NCBI RefSeq assembly: GCF_001666835.1
Contig: NZ_LZJF01000201.1
Location: 1-64,000, forward strand
Direction: 5' to 3'
Length of the DNA stretch: 64,000 nt
Origin: Mycobacterium sp. E3251
GTDB taxonomy: Bacteria > Actinomycetota > Actinomycetes > Mycobacteriales > Mycobacteriaceae
Made by a program: the position numbers and the translations under genes
Shown here: positions 25,214-34,423 of the stretch, in pieces
Numbering within the stretch: position 1 is the first letter of the stretch
Layout of the letters: each line of letters opens with the position of its first letter
The notes under the pieces: model-generated
Told to the model about the DNA's origin: nothing
The model's input: only the letters and a program-made list of their open reading frames with translations
Database searches by the model: none

Positions 25214-26732
25214 CACCATCGACGGACTCGTGCGGCTCCGCTCCGAGCACGTCGGCGACACACCGATGGTCATCGACCCTACGTCGCGGATCAGTTATCG
25301 CGAACTCGACCTCACCACACGCGAATTGGCCGCGGTGTTCGTCGAAGCCGGTGTGGGCAAGGGCACCCGGGTGGGCCTGATCATGCCCAATAGCACTCGC
25401 TGGGTGCAGGTGGCTGCCGCGCTGACCCGTATCGGTGCCGTGCTGGTACCGCTGAGCACCCTGCTGCAGGCCGGTGAGCTCGCCGCGCAGCTGCGTGTCG
25501 CCGCCGTGCAATTCCTGGTCAGCGTCGACGAATTCCGCGGTCATCACTATCTCGATGAGCTCGAGCAGCTGCGACCCGAACTTCCCGCCTTGCGCCATGT
25601 CTGGACGACCGACCGGCTCGCCGACGCCACCGCCGGCGAGCCGGTGCGCCGGATCGTCGATGCCATGACTGAGACGGTCACGGCCGCCGACCCTTTGGTC
25701 ATCATCTTCACCTCCGGCAGCAGTGGGGCCCCCAAGGGCGTCCTGCACTCTCACGGCAGTGCACTGGGGGCCGTACGGTCGGGCCTGGCCGCGCGCTGCA
25801 TCACCGCCGACACCCGGCTCTACCTGCCCATGCCGTTCTTCTGGGTGGGCGGCTTCGGCAGCGGAATCCTGTCCACGCTGTTGGCCGGTGCCACCCTGGT
25901 GACGGAGGAGATCCCGCGTCCGGAGACCACGGTGCGCCTGCTGGAAGCCGAGCGGGTGACGCTGTTTCGCGGCTGGCCGGACCAAGCGGAGGCGTTGGCC
26001 AGGCACGCCGCGACGGTCGGCGCCGATCTGTCGGCCCTTCGGCCGGGAAGCCTGCAGGCACTGCTCCCGCCCGAACAGCGGGCCCGGCCCGGCGCTCGGG
26101 CCACGTTGTTCGGCATGACCGAGGCATTCGGTCCATACTGCGGCTATCCCGCCGACACCGATATGCCCGAGACTGCTTGGGGCAGCTGCGGAAAGCCGCT
26201 CGGCGGCATGGAGGTTCGCATCGTGAATCCCGACAGCGGCGAGCCCGTCCCTGCGGGCACGGTCGGCATGATCCAGATTCGCGGACCTCATACGCTGCGC
26301 GGCATCTGCGGTCGCAGCCGAGAAGAACTGTTCACCGCCGACGGGTTCTACCCGACCGGCGACCTGGGCCACCTCGACGACGAGGGATTCCTGTTCTACC
26401 GCGGACGTTCCGACGACATGTTCAAGGTCAGCGGCGCCACCGTCTATCCCAGCGAGGTGGAACGCGCGCTGCGGACCATCGACGGGGTCCATAGCGCCTT
26501 CGTCACCAGTGTGCCCGGAACGGCGGACGAACGGGTGGGCGCGGTAGTGGTGTGCGACGACTCGGCAACCGCTGACCGACTGGCTCGCGACGCGCGAAAG
26601 CTGCTGAGCGCATTCAAGGTACCGACGGTCTGGCTACTGCTGGAATCCGACGACGACATCCCGCGCGGCGGCACAGGCAAAGTCGACACCGGGAGGCTGC
26701 GTGAGATGTTGACCAACGCGAATCAGCGTTAG
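25206..26732 (+). CDS. Acyl-CoA synthetase / AMP-forming ligase 3 of 3
   Basis: A 508-residue adenylate-forming enzyme with P-loop IFTSGSSGAPKGVLHSH, adenine motif LFGMTEAFG, PTGDLGHLDDEGFLFY, hinge RGRSDDMFKVSGATV and catalytic-Lys motif RGGTGKVDTG. It overlaps the second ligase by 8 bp and is the last gene of the operon. Three ligases in one operon suggest that several acid intermediates, or stereoisomers, are activated during the pathway. Confidence 0.91.
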   Translation: MPDTIDGLVRLRSEHVGDTPMVIDPTSRISYRELDLTTRELAAVFVEAGVGKGTRVGLIMPNSTRWVQVAAALTRIGAVLVPLSTLLQAGELAAQLRVAAVQFLVSVDEFRGHHYLDELEQLRPELPALRHVWTTDRLADATAGEPVRRIVDAMTETVTAADPLVIIFTSGSSGAPKGVLHSHGSALGAVRSGLAARCITADTRLYLPMPFFWVGGFGSGILSTLLAGATLVTEEIPRPETTVRLLEAERVTLFRGWPDQAEALARHAATVGADLSALRPGSLQALLPPEQRARPGARATLFGMTEAFGPYCGYPADTDMPETAWGSCGKPLGGMEVRIVNPDSGEPVPAGTVGMIQIRGPHTLRGICGRSREELFTADGFYPTGDLGHLDDEGFLFYRGRSDDMFKVSGATVYPSEVERALRTIDGVHSAFVTSVPGTADERVGAVVVCDDSATADRLARDARKLLSAFKVPTVWLLLESDDDIPRGGTGKVDTGRLREMLTNANQR

Positions 26733-27091
26733 GAAACCCGGGTCCAGGGTTGACAGTTCTGCGACTCGAAGGCCTTGACCGACGTGTTGATATTGGCGTA
26801 CATAGGGCCGATCGAGGTATTCGTCTGAAGTACGTGGTCCTTGTTCGCATCGGGCGTGCTGTAGGTGAACCACGAGCACATCGAGTCCTGGGTTGGCACG
26901 TTGTTGATCCAGACGCCGAAGGCCGAACCCGAGCCACCCGTGTGGTAAAGGCCCGGTGCGATGTCGGGACCCACGACAAAGACGCCGTTGCCGGGGATCG
27001 GGTCCAGTGGGTCGCCGACGGCCGGGGGTGCGAGAGCTATCGCGACCACGGCTACACCGAAGATGGCCGACGTGCGGATCGTTCGGGGCAC
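26729..27091 (-). CDS. Small secreted mycobacterial protein, function unknown
   Basis: A 120-residue protein. A short basic N terminus (MPRTIRTS) is followed by a hydrophobic stretch (AIFGVAVVAIALAPPAVG) and an Ala/Gly-type cleavage region, so it is probably exported. The mature part has two Cys (MCSWF and QNCQPW) that could form a disulfide, and the repeated idea GVFVVGPDIAPGLYHT seen in other mycobacterial exported proteins. Its 3' end overlaps the third ligase gene by 4 bp on the opposite strand. No function is recognised. Confidence 0.72.
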   Translation of the reverse strand: MPRTIRTSAIFGVAVVAIALAPPAVGDPLDPIPGNGVFVVGPDIAPGLYHTGGSGSAFGVWINNVPTQDSMCSWFTYSTPDANKDHVLQTNTSIGPMYANINTSVKAFESQNCQPWTRVS

Positions 27092-27158
27092 TTTTCCTCG
27101 CTTATGTCGTTGCCCCCTCCCAGGCAGAATATGCCGAGGCCCATCCGGGAAACAACAG

Positions 27159-27851
27159 TTAGCCCGAGGCCGGACGGCTCGCGTCCATGACCACCCCGCG
27201 CGCGGTGAGGTGATCGATCAGCGGGACCGCGCCGGCGGCCAGATGTTGTGACATCGCCGCGCGGGCAAGCTGGCCGTCACGTTTTTTCAGTGCGGACAGA
27301 ATGCGCCGATGGTCCCTCATCGACTGTTCGGGCCAACCTTCGATGGCCGGAAACACCGATTCCGGTGCGTAGCGGGTGATCTGCGACATCAACTGGGCGA
27401 GCTTCGGCGAGTCCGCGGCAACATTGATGGCGCGGTGGAATTGGTGATTGAGACGCACCGTCCGCTCGTCGTCATCGCCGGCGTAGGCGTCTTCGAGTTC
27501 CGCCTGAATCTGTTTGAGTTCGCGCAGTTGGTCGTCGGTGATGTTGATCGCGGCCCGCGCCGCGAGTTCACCTCCGACGTGAGCCTGCAAGTTCGCGACG
27601 TCGGTGACGTCGCGACCCGTCACCGGCAGCACCATGAAACCCCGTCGGGGCTGTTGGTCGATCAGGCCTTCGGCGCGCAGGGCGAAGAGCGCCTCCCGCA
27701 CCGGTGTGACGCTGATTCCCAACTCGGCGGCCAGTTGATCCAGGCGGACGTAGGACCCCGCGACGTAGGTGCCATCGAAGATCCGTCGACGGATGAAACG
27801 TGCGACATCATCCGAAAGTTGCGGTCGCGCAGCGAAACCCGGGATCGTCAT
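27159..27851 (-). CDS. GntR-family (FadR/FCD subfamily) transcriptional regulator
   Basis: A 230-residue regulator. The N-terminal winged helix contains LDQLAAELGISVTPVREALFALRAEGLI, a textbook GntR recognition motif, and the C-terminal half is an all-helical FCD ligand-binding domain with conserved His (LNHQFHRAI). It lies 2 bp after an acyl-CoA dehydrogenase gene and is the last gene of the operon that starts at 32226. It probably controls that operon and the divergent one through the palindrome at 32277, in response to an acyl-CoA or carboxylic acid. Confidence 0.9.
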   Translation of the reverse strand: MTIPGFAARPQLSDDVARFIRRRIFDGTYVAGSYVRLDQLAAELGISVTPVREALFALRAEGLIDQQPRRGFMVLPVTGRDVTDVANLQAHVGGELAARAAINITDDQLRELKQIQAELEDAYAGDDDERTVRLNHQFHRAINVAADSPKLAQLMSQITRYAPESVFPAIEGWPEQSMRDHRRILSALKKRDGQLARAAMSQHLAAGAVPLIDHLTARGVVMDASRPASG

Positions 27852-27853
27852 CG

Positions 27854-29047
27854 CTAGGCCTGGTATTCGGCGAGCAGTCGCTTGCTGATGATGTTCTTCT
27901 GGATTTCGCTGGTTCCTTCGCCGATCAGCAGGAACGGAGCGTCACGCATCAGCCGCTCGATCTCGTATTCCTTGGAATAGCCGTAGCCGCCGTGGATCCG
28001 GAAACTCTGCTGGGTCACCTCGGTGCAATACTCGCTGCACAGGTACTTGGCCATCCCGGCCGCCACATCGTTGCGCTCCCCCGAGTCTTTCAGTCGGGCC
28101 GCATTGACCATCATCAGATGTGCCGCTTCGATCTTGGTGGCCATCTCGGCCAGCTGGAATGCGATGGCCTGGTGCTCGGAAATGGGCTTGCCGAAGGTGT
28201 GGCGCTGCTGGGCGTAGCGGACCGCGAGCTCGAAGGCGCGGATGCCGACACCGCACGCTCGGGCAGACACATTCACCCTGCCGACTTCGATGCCGTCCAT
28301 CATCTGGAAGAAGCCCCGTCCGGGGCTACCGCCCAGAACGTCGTCGGCGCTCGCCTGGTAGCCGTCGAAGATGAGTTCGGTGGTGTCGATCCCCTTGTAC
28401 CCCAGCTTGTCGAGCTTGCCCGGTATGACCAGGCCGGGCACGACTTCACCGAAACCCGTTGGCTTCTCCACCAAGAAGGTGGTCAGGTTACGGTGCGGCT
28501 TGTCGGCCCCTTCGTCGGTGCGAACCAGCACCGCAATCAGCGTCGAGCTCCCGCCATTGGTCAGCCACATCTTTTGGCCGTTGATGGTGTAGTCACCGTC
28601 CGGATTGCGTACCGCCCGTGTCCGGATCGCGGCGACATCGGAGCCCAGCTCCGGCTCCGACATCGAGAAGGATCCCCGCGTCTCGCCGGTCGCCATGCGC
28701 GGCAGGAACCGTTGCTTCTGCGCATCAGTGCCGTGCTGGCGCAGCATGTATGCCACGATGAAGTGCGTGTTGAGCACTCCGGACACGCTCATCCAACCGC
28801 GGGCCAGCTCTTCTACGCACAGCGCGTACGTCAGCAGCGACTCCCCTAAGCCGCCGTACTCGTCCGGAATCATCAGCCCGAACAGGCCCATGTCGCGCAT
28901 CCGGTCGACAATGTCCTGGGGGTAGGTGTCCCCACGGTCGAGTTCCGCGGCGTTGGGGATGACTTCCTTGTCTACGAATTGCCTTACGGTGGCGATGATT
29001 TCGGTCTGGAATTCGGTCAACCCGAGGGTCTGGGCGAGTTTGGTCAT
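27854..29047 (-). CDS. Acyl-CoA dehydrogenase
   Basis: A 397-residue acyl-CoA dehydrogenase with all usual motifs: SMSEPELGSDVAAIRT, YTINGQKMWLTNGG, RIHGGYGYSKEYEIERLMRD and the C-terminal IGEGTSEIQKNIISK carrying a Glu in the region used as catalytic base. It would introduce the alpha-beta double bond in the second beta-oxidation cluster. It lies 25 bp after the CoA-transferase and 2 bp before the GntR gene. Confidence 0.94.
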   Translation of the reverse strand: MTKLAQTLGLTEFQTEIIATVRQFVDKEVIPNAAELDRGDTYPQDIVDRMRDMGLFGLMIPDEYGGLGESLLTYALCVEELARGWMSVSGVLNTHFIVAYMLRQHGTDAQKQRFLPRMATGETRGSFSMSEPELGSDVAAIRTRAVRNPDGDYTINGQKMWLTNGGSSTLIAVLVRTDEGADKPHRNLTTFLVEKPTGFGEVVPGLVIPGKLDKLGYKGIDTTELIFDGYQASADDVLGGSPGRGFFQMMDGIEVGRVNVSARACGVGIRAFELAVRYAQQRHTFGKPISEHQAIAFQLAEMATKIEAAHLMMVNAARLKDSGERNDVAAGMAKYLCSEYCTEVTQQSFRIHGGYGYSKEYEIERLMRDAPFLLIGEGTSEIQKNIISKRLLAEYQA

Positions 29048-29072
29048 GCGCTGTCTTTCCGTATCGGCTTGC

Positions 29073-30266
29073 TCAGCAAGCGATTGTCCTGGCCTTTGTC
29101 AGGCGTTCGATGTCAGTGCTCGTCAATCCCAAACGGCGCTGAAGGACGTCGGCGGTGTCTTGGCCCAAGGCCGGGGCGGGCGTGCCGGCGGGGTGGGCGG
29201 AGTCGAACGCGACCGGCATTCCTGGGGCAAAGTAGTCGCCCAGGCCGTCCTGATGCAAGAGGGAAAACATTGGGTTGGCAGTCACTTTCGGGCTCGCCGC
29301 GACCTCCGCGAAGGTGCGGTACCGCTCGTAGAGCACCGTGGTGCCCGACAGCGCGTCGGTGATCTCCTCGGCGGTGTGGTCGGCGAACCAGGTGCCCAGG
29401 AGGCCGGACAGCACGTCGCGGTATCGGTAGCGGTCACCCTCGGAGCCGAAGTCGACCCCCAGCGCCTCAGCGAGCGCCGCTACCGCGTTGCCGGTGCCCG
29501 TCACGTCGACGAGGTCGCGAAAGTGCCGGCGGGTCAGGGTGACAACCATGAACCGGGCGCCGTCGCGGCTGTTGAAGTCCTGTCCGTACTGCCCGTAAAT
29601 GGCGTTGCCGAGGCGCTGTCGTTGCGTGCCGGTGACTTGGGGCTCGGTCAGCAGACCCAGGTTTCCGGCGGTGGCCAGCGCGACGTCCTCGAGCGCCACG
29701 CTGATCCGCGCGCCCGCACCGCTTTCGTCGCGGCGGCGGACGGCGGTGACGACAGCCAGCGCGGCGTACAGGCCGCAGCACACGTCCCACGCCGGCAGCA
29801 CGTGGTTGATCGGGCCGGCGTGATCGGCAGGCCCGGTGACGAGCGGGAATCCGATGCCGGCGTTGACGGTGTAATCCACTCCGGTGGAACCATCACCACG
29901 TCCGAGCAGCTGTACGTGGATGACATCGGGCCGTCTGTTCGTCAATACGTCGTGGTTGAGCCAGGACAGGCCGGCGGCGTTGGTCACGACCACGCCGTCC
30001 CCCTCGACGATGAGACGCTGGACCAGCTCTTGCCCGTCGGGAGACCGCAAATCGATGGTGGCCGAGCGCTTTCCCTTGTTCAGCCCGGTCCAGTAGATTG
30101 ATGTGCCGTCCGCCGCCAGCGGCCACCGGTGAACGTCGGACGCACCGCCGATCGGGTCGATGCGGATCACCTCCGCGCCGAGCTGACCCAGCGTCATGCC
30201 GCACAGCGGGGCGGCGACAAAGCTGGACACCTCCACGACGGTGAGACCGCTCAGGGGCCCGGTCAC
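29073..30266 (-). CDS. CaiB/BaiF (family III) CoA-transferase
   Basis: A 397-residue family III CoA-transferase: LTVVEVSSFVAAPLCGMTLGQLGAEVIRID at the N terminus and IYWTGLNKGKRSATIDL are typical. It could activate the growth substrate by CoA transfer, or racemise an alpha-methylacyl-CoA. The GTG at 30266 overlaps the stop codon of the thiolase gene (GTGA), so translation is likely coupled. Confidence 0.88.
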   Translation of the reverse strand: MTGPLSGLTVVEVSSFVAAPLCGMTLGQLGAEVIRIDPIGGASDVHRWPLAADGTSIYWTGLNKGKRSATIDLRSPDGQELVQRLIVEGDGVVVTNAAGLSWLNHDVLTNRRPDVIHVQLLGRGDGSTGVDYTVNAGIGFPLVTGPADHAGPINHVLPAWDVCCGLYAALAVVTAVRRRDESGAGARISVALEDVALATAGNLGLLTEPQVTGTQRQRLGNAIYGQYGQDFNSRDGARFMVVTLTRRHFRDLVDVTGTGNAVAALAEALGVDFGSEGDRYRYRDVLSGLLGTWFADHTAEEITDALSGTTVLYERYRTFAEVAASPKVTANPMFSLLHQDGLGDYFAPGMPVAFDSAHPAGTPAPALGQDTADVLQRRLGLTSTDIERLTKARTIAC

Positions 30267-31489
30267 GTCGGGGCGACCCGCTCGAAAACCGCGGCCAGTC
30301 CCTGGCCGCCGCCGATGCACATGGTCTCCAGCCCGTAGCGCGCCCGGCGGCGGTCGAGCTCGCGCGCCAGGCTGGCCAGCATTCGCCCTCCCGTCGCACC
30401 GACCGGGTGGCCCAGGGAGATGCCGGAACCGTGCACGTTGGTGCGCTCGTGGTCGGCGGCACCGAAATTCCATTCCCGCATGACAGCGAGCGCTTGCGCG
30501 GCGAATGCTTCGTTGAGTTCGATGAGGTCGATGTCGGACAGCCGCAGTCCGGCCTTGGCCAGCGCCACCTCGGTTGCCGGCACCGGCCCGATCCCCATGA
30601 TGTTGGGCGCGACCCCCGCCACCGCCCAGGACACCAGGCGCACCAGCGGCTTCAGACCGTGCTCAGCGGCCTTCTCGGGCGTGGTCACCACGCACATCGA
30701 CGCCGCGTCGTTCTGCCCGCTGGCATTGCCGGCGGTGACGGTGGCCTCCGAATCCTGGCTCAGCAGCACGGGTTTCAGCTTGCTCAGCGACTCGACCGAC
30801 GTGTCGGCGCGCGGATGTTCGTCGGTGTCGATCAGTTCCTCGCCGTGGCGGCTGGGCACCGCAACGGGAATGATCTCCTCGGAGAGGATGCCGTCCTTCT
30901 GTGCGGCCACCGCGCGCTGATGCGACCGCACCGCCAACTCGTCCTGCTCCTGGCGGGAGATGTCGTACTGGCGGCGCAGATTCTCGGCAGTTTCCAGCAT
31001 CCCGCCGGGCACCGGATAGTGCCGGCCACCGGCGGTGGTGCGCCCACGGGCCAGCCCGTCATGCACCCGGACGCCGCCGCGGGCGCCGCCCCAGCGCATG
31101 TCTGTGGAGTAGAACGCGACGTTGCTCATGCTTTCGCAGCCGCCGGCGATGACGAGATCGTTGTTGCCGCTAGCCACTTGCAGGCACGCCTGGATGACCG
31201 CCTGCAGACCCGAGCCGCAACGCCGGTCCACCTGCATGCCGGGAACCGTCACCGGCAGCCCCGAGTCCAGCGCGACGACGCGCCCGATCGCAGGCGCCTC
31301 GCTGCTGGGATAGCAATGGCCCAGGATGACGTCTTGCACCGCCTCCGGCGCCAGCCCGGTCCGCTCCAGTAATCTTTTCAGCGCGGCGACGCCGAGGTCG
31401 ACGGCGGTCAGCGCTTTGAACATTCCGCCGTAGCGCCCGATCGGCGTCCTGACGGGTTCACAGATAACGGCTTCGCGGAGGTCGCTCAT
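30263..31489 (-). CDS. Acetyl-CoA acetyltransferase (thiolase, FadA type)
   Basis: A 408-residue thiolase. The nucleophilic Cys is in [12 protein letters not shown], the conserved His region is [15 protein letters not shown], and the second Cys is in TMCIGGGQG. It cleaves a 3-ketoacyl-CoA with CoA in the last step of beta-oxidation. It overlaps the upstream SDR gene by 4 bp (ATGA) and the downstream CoA-transferase by 4 bp, so the three are one translationally coupled unit. Confidence 0.94.
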   Translation of the reverse strand: MSDLREAVICEPVRTPIGRYGGMFKALTAVDLGVAALKRLLERTGLAPEAVQDVILGHCYPSSEAPAIGRVVALDSGLPVTVPGMQVDRRCGSGLQAVIQACLQVASGNNDLVIAGGCESMSNVAFYSTDMRWGGARGGVRVHDGLARGRTTAGGRHYPVPGGMLETAENLRRQYDISRQEQDELAVRSHQRAVAAQKDGILSEEIIPVAVPSRHGEELIDTDEHPRADTSVESLSKLKPVLLSQDSEATVTAGNASGQNDAASMCVVTTPEKAAEHGLKPLVRLVSWAVAGVAPNIMGIGPVPATEVALAKAGLRLSDIDLIELNEAFAAQALAVMREWNFGAADHERTNVHGSGISLGHPVGATGGRMLASLARELDRRRARYGLETMCIGGGQGLAAVFERVAPT

Positions 31490-32226
31490 AGGTGTCGGCC
31501 ACCCGTGATTTCCATGACGGTGCCGGTCATGTACGACGAAAGGTCGGACGCCAGGAACAGCGCAACGCTGGCGACCTCGCTGGGCTCACCGGCCCGGCCC
31601 ATCGGTACCTCGGCAACCTTTGAATCCCAAATGCGCTGCGGCATAGCCTCTGTCATGGCGGAGCGGATCAAACCGGGGGCGATTGCGTTGACCCGGACGC
31701 CCAGGTAAGCCAGCTCTTTGGCCGCGGCTTTGGTCATGCCGACGATGCCCGCCTTGGCCGCCGAATAATTGGTCTGCCCGATCATGCCGACCTTGCCCGA
31801 GATCGAGGACATGTTGATGATCACGCCCCGCTTGTTCTCTCGCATGACCGCCGCCGCCAACCGGGTGCCGTTCCAGGTGCCCTTCAAATGCACGGCGATC
31901 ACCTGATCGAACTGCTCTTCGGTCATCTTGCGCATCGTCGCATCGCGGGTGATGCCGGCGTTGTTGACCATGATGTCGAGCGTGCCGAAGCGCTCAACCG
32001 CGGTTTGGATCAGGCTCTCGACGTCGGAGGCCTGCGTGACGTCGCACCGGACCGCGACCGCGACGTCATCACCGCCCAGTTGCTTGGCAACGACCTGGGT
32101 TTCCTCGAGATTGACGTCGCCGAGCACGACCCGGGCGCCCTCGGCGACGAAGCGCTCCGCAATGGCAAGCCCCAGTCCTTGCGCTCCGCCCGTGATTACC
32201 GCGGCCTGACCTGCCAACAACGACAC
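31486..32226 (-). CDS. SDR-family 3-hydroxyacyl dehydrogenase (FabG-like)
   Basis: A 246-residue FabG-like [29 protein letters not shown], catalytic Ser in [11 protein letters not shown], YxxxK in [11 protein letters not shown] and a C-terminal [12 protein letters not shown]. In this operon it most likely oxidises a 3-hydroxyacyl-CoA before the thiolase. The GTG at 32226 has GAAGGA nine bases upstream on the coding strand; a longer frame would run through the palindrome at 32277. Confidence 0.91.
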   Translation of the reverse strand: MSLLAGQAAVITGGAQGLGLAIAERFVAEGARVVLGDVNLEETQVVAKQLGGDDVAVAVRCDVTQASDVESLIQTAVERFGTLDIMVNNAGITRDATMRKMTEEQFDQVIAVHLKGTWNGTRLAAAVMRENKRGVIINMSSISGKVGMIGQTNYSAAKAGIVGMTKAAAKELAYLGVRVNAIAPGLIRSAMTEAMPQRIWDSKVAEVPMGRAGEPSEVASVALFLASDLSSYMTGTVMEITGGRHL

Positions 32227-32276
32227 GTGTTCACATCCTTCACTGTTGCCTCCGCCATCGGACACCCTCAGAGCGA

Positions 32277-32292
32277 ATATCATATTTGATAT
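32277..32292. promoter_or_regulatory. Palindrome in the divergent promoter of the second beta-oxidation cluster
   Basis: ATATCATATTTGATAT has perfect 6-bp arms around a 4-bp centre in an AT-rich island of otherwise GC-rich DNA. It lies 50 bp from the SDR start on the minus strand and 52 bp from the acyl-CoA dehydrogenase start on the plus strand. It is the likely operator of the GntR regulator encoded at 27159, and is unlike the TACTGTA-type sites. Confidence 0.65.
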
Positions 32293-32344
32293 AGGATCCC
32301 TCCCTGAACCGGGGTGCCCCAGCCAGGAGAGGAGTGTGGAGTCG

Positions 32345-33517
32345 ATGGCCACCGCCGAATCCGCCGAGGTCTCGGACGACGATTTCCGAGAGATCCTGGC
32401 TCAGACAAGGCAATTCGTTCGCAGCGCCGTCGTCCCCCGCGAGCAGGAAATCCTCGAGCAGGATCGCGTTCCGGACGACCTCCGCGACGAGGCCAAGAAG
32501 ATGGGTCTGTTCGGCTACGCGATTCCGCAGGAGTGGGGCGGCCTGGGCCTCAACCTCATGCAAGACGTCGAGCTGGCGATGGAGTTGGGCTACACGTCCC
32601 TGGCACTGCGCTCGATGTTCGGCACCAACAACGGCATCGCCGGACAAGTTCTGGTCGGCTTCGGCACCGATGAACAGAAATCCCGCTGGTTGGAATCGAT
32701 TGCGACAGGCGACGTCGTCGCCTCCTTCGCGCTGACCGAACCCGGCGCCGGATCAAACCCGGCCGGCCTGCGCACCAAAGCCATTCGCAACGACGGCGAT
32801 TGGGTGATCTCCGGGCAGAAGCGCTTCATCACGAACGCGCCCGTCGCCAATCTCTTCGTCGTGTTCGCGCGCACCCGACCGGCCGACGACCAGGGCCCGG
32901 GAATCGCCGTCTTCCTGGTGCCCGCTGACGCCGCGGGCGTCGAGGTGGGGGCCAAGGACGCCAAGATGGGTCAGGAAGGTGCCTGGACGGCCGACGTCAG
33001 CTTCGACGACGTCCGCGTCGGCCCCGACGCGCTGATCGGCGGCAGCGAAGACATCGGATATCGAGCGGCGATGACCTCGCTGGCCCGGGGACGGGTGCAC
33101 ATCGCCGCCCTGGCGGTGGGCGCCGCTCAACGCGCGCTCGACGAATCGGTCTCCTACGCCGCCACCGCGACCCAGGGCGGAACGCCGATCGGAAACTTCC
33201 AGTTGGTACAGGCGATGCTCGCCGATCAGCAGACCGCGGTGATGGCCGGCCGGGCGCTGGTGCGCGATGCCGCTCGGCAGTGGGTCGCGGGCCAGGATCG
33301 CAGGATCGCCCCGTCGGCGGCCAAACTCTTCTGCACCGAAATGGCCGGCAACGTGGCGGATCTCGCGGTCCAAATCCACGGCGGTAGCGGTTATATGCGC
33401 GGCGTCGCCGTCGAACGCATCTACCGCGACGTGCGCCTGCTGCGGCTGTACGAGGGCACCAGCGAGATTCAGCGTTTGATCATCGGATCGAACCTCGTCA
33501 AGGCGGCTCAGCGATAA
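32345..33517 (+). CDS. Acyl-CoA dehydrogenase
   Basis: A 390-residue acyl-CoA dehydrogenase with [52 protein letters not shown] and [15 protein letters not shown], the last holding the usual catalytic Glu. The ATG at 32345 has a GGAG-rich leader. It is the first gene of the plus-strand half of the second cluster and is divergent from the SDR-thiolase operon, with a probable operator between. Confidence 0.94.
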   Translation: MATAESAEVSDDDFREILAQTRQFVRSAVVPREQEILEQDRVPDDLRDEAKKMGLFGYAIPQEWGGLGLNLMQDVELAMELGYTSLALRSMFGTNNGIAGQVLVGFGTDEQKSRWLESIATGDVVASFALTEPGAGSNPAGLRTKAIRNDGDWVISGQKRFITNAPVANLFVVFARTRPADDQGPGIAVFLVPADAAGVEVGAKDAKMGQEGAWTADVSFDDVRVGPDALIGGSEDIGYRAAMTSLARGRVHIAALAVGAAQRALDESVSYAATATQGGTPIGNFQLVQAMLADQQTAVMAGRALVRDAARQWVAGQDRRIAPSAAKLFCTEMAGNVADLAVQIHGGSGYMRGVAVERIYRDVRLLRLYEGTSEIQRLIIGSNLVKAAQR

Positions 33518-33546
33518 GAGCGGCCGGACCACTAGGGGAGCAAACA

Positions 33547-34368
33547 ATGAGCGGGAAACTCGCGGGCAGAGTGGCATTCATCACCGGAGCGGCGCGCGGC
33601 CAGGGCCGGGCACACGCCGTTCGTCTGGCGCGTGAGGGCGCCGACATCATCGCCGTCGACATCGCCGGCAAGCTGCCGTCCTGCGTCCCCTACGACCCGG
33701 CGACTCCCGACGATCTGAGCGAGACGGTTCGCCTGGTTGAGGAAACGGGCCGCCGGATCATCGCCTCGGTGGTGGATACCCGCGACTTCGAGGGGCTTCG
33801 CAAGGCCGTCGACGCCGGCGTCGCCGCCCTCGGGCGGCTCGACATCATTGTCGCCAACGCCGGGGTCGCGGCTCCGCAGGCCTGGAACGACATCACGCCG
33901 GAAAACTTCCGCGACGTCATGGACATCAACGTGACCGGGACCTGGAACACCGTGATGGCGGGCGCCGACAAAATCATCGAGGGCGGTCGCGGCGGCTCCA
34001 TCATTCTGATCAGTTCCGCGGCCGGCATGAAGATGCAGCCGTTCATGATTCACTACACCGCAAGCAAGCACGCCGTCACCGGGATGGCGCGGGCTTTCGC
34101 CGCGGAGCTGGGCAAGCATTCGATCCGCGTGAACAGCGTTCATCCCGGGCCGGTGAACACTCCGATGGGAACGGGTGACATGGTCGCGGCGGTGGGCAAG
34201 GCCATGGAGACCAACCCGCAGCTGTCCAACGTCCTCACCCCGTTCCTGCCCGACTGGGTCGCCGAGCCGGAGGAGATCGCCGACACGGTGTGCTGGCTGG
34301 CCAGCGACGAGTCCCGCAAGGTCACCGCCGCGCGCATCCCCGTCGATCAGGGCTCGACGCAGTACTGA
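33547..34368 (+). CDS. Mycofactocin-coupled SDR-family oxidoreductase
   Basis: A 273-residue SDR: FITGAARGQGRAHAVRLA, catalytic Ser in ILISSAAGMK and YxxxK in HYTASKHAVTG. Between the nucleotide-binding motif and the third strand it carries an insert (SCVPYDPATPDDLSETV) that marks the SDR subfamily linked to mycofactocin, in which NAD stays bound and electrons pass to the peptide-derived cofactor. It starts 29 bp after the acyl-CoA dehydrogenase. It probably oxidises an alcohol of the same pathway. The mycofactocin biosynthesis genes are not in this window. Confidence 0.88.
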   Translation: MSGKLAGRVAFITGAARGQGRAHAVRLAREGADIIAVDIAGKLPSCVPYDPATPDDLSETVRLVEETGRRIIASVVDTRDFEGLRKAVDAGVAALGRLDIIVANAGVAAPQAWNDITPENFRDVMDINVTGTWNTVMAGADKIIEGGRGGSIILISSAAGMKMQPFMIHYTASKHAVTGMARAFAAELGKHSIRVNSVHPGPVNTPMGTGDMVAAVGKAMETNPQLSNVLTPFLPDWVAEPEEIADTVCWLASDESRKVTAARIPVDQGSTQY

Positions 34369-34423
34369 CGAGTCGCCCGACCCCCGGGGAATATATTCGC
34401 CGGCATCGGCGCTTGCAGGGCAC

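Noticed and set aside
28926-30101. 391-residue plus-strand open frame
   Set aside because: It is the shadow of the minus-strand CoA-transferase and acyl-CoA dehydrogenase genes, with no domain of its own; such antisense frames are common at this GC content.
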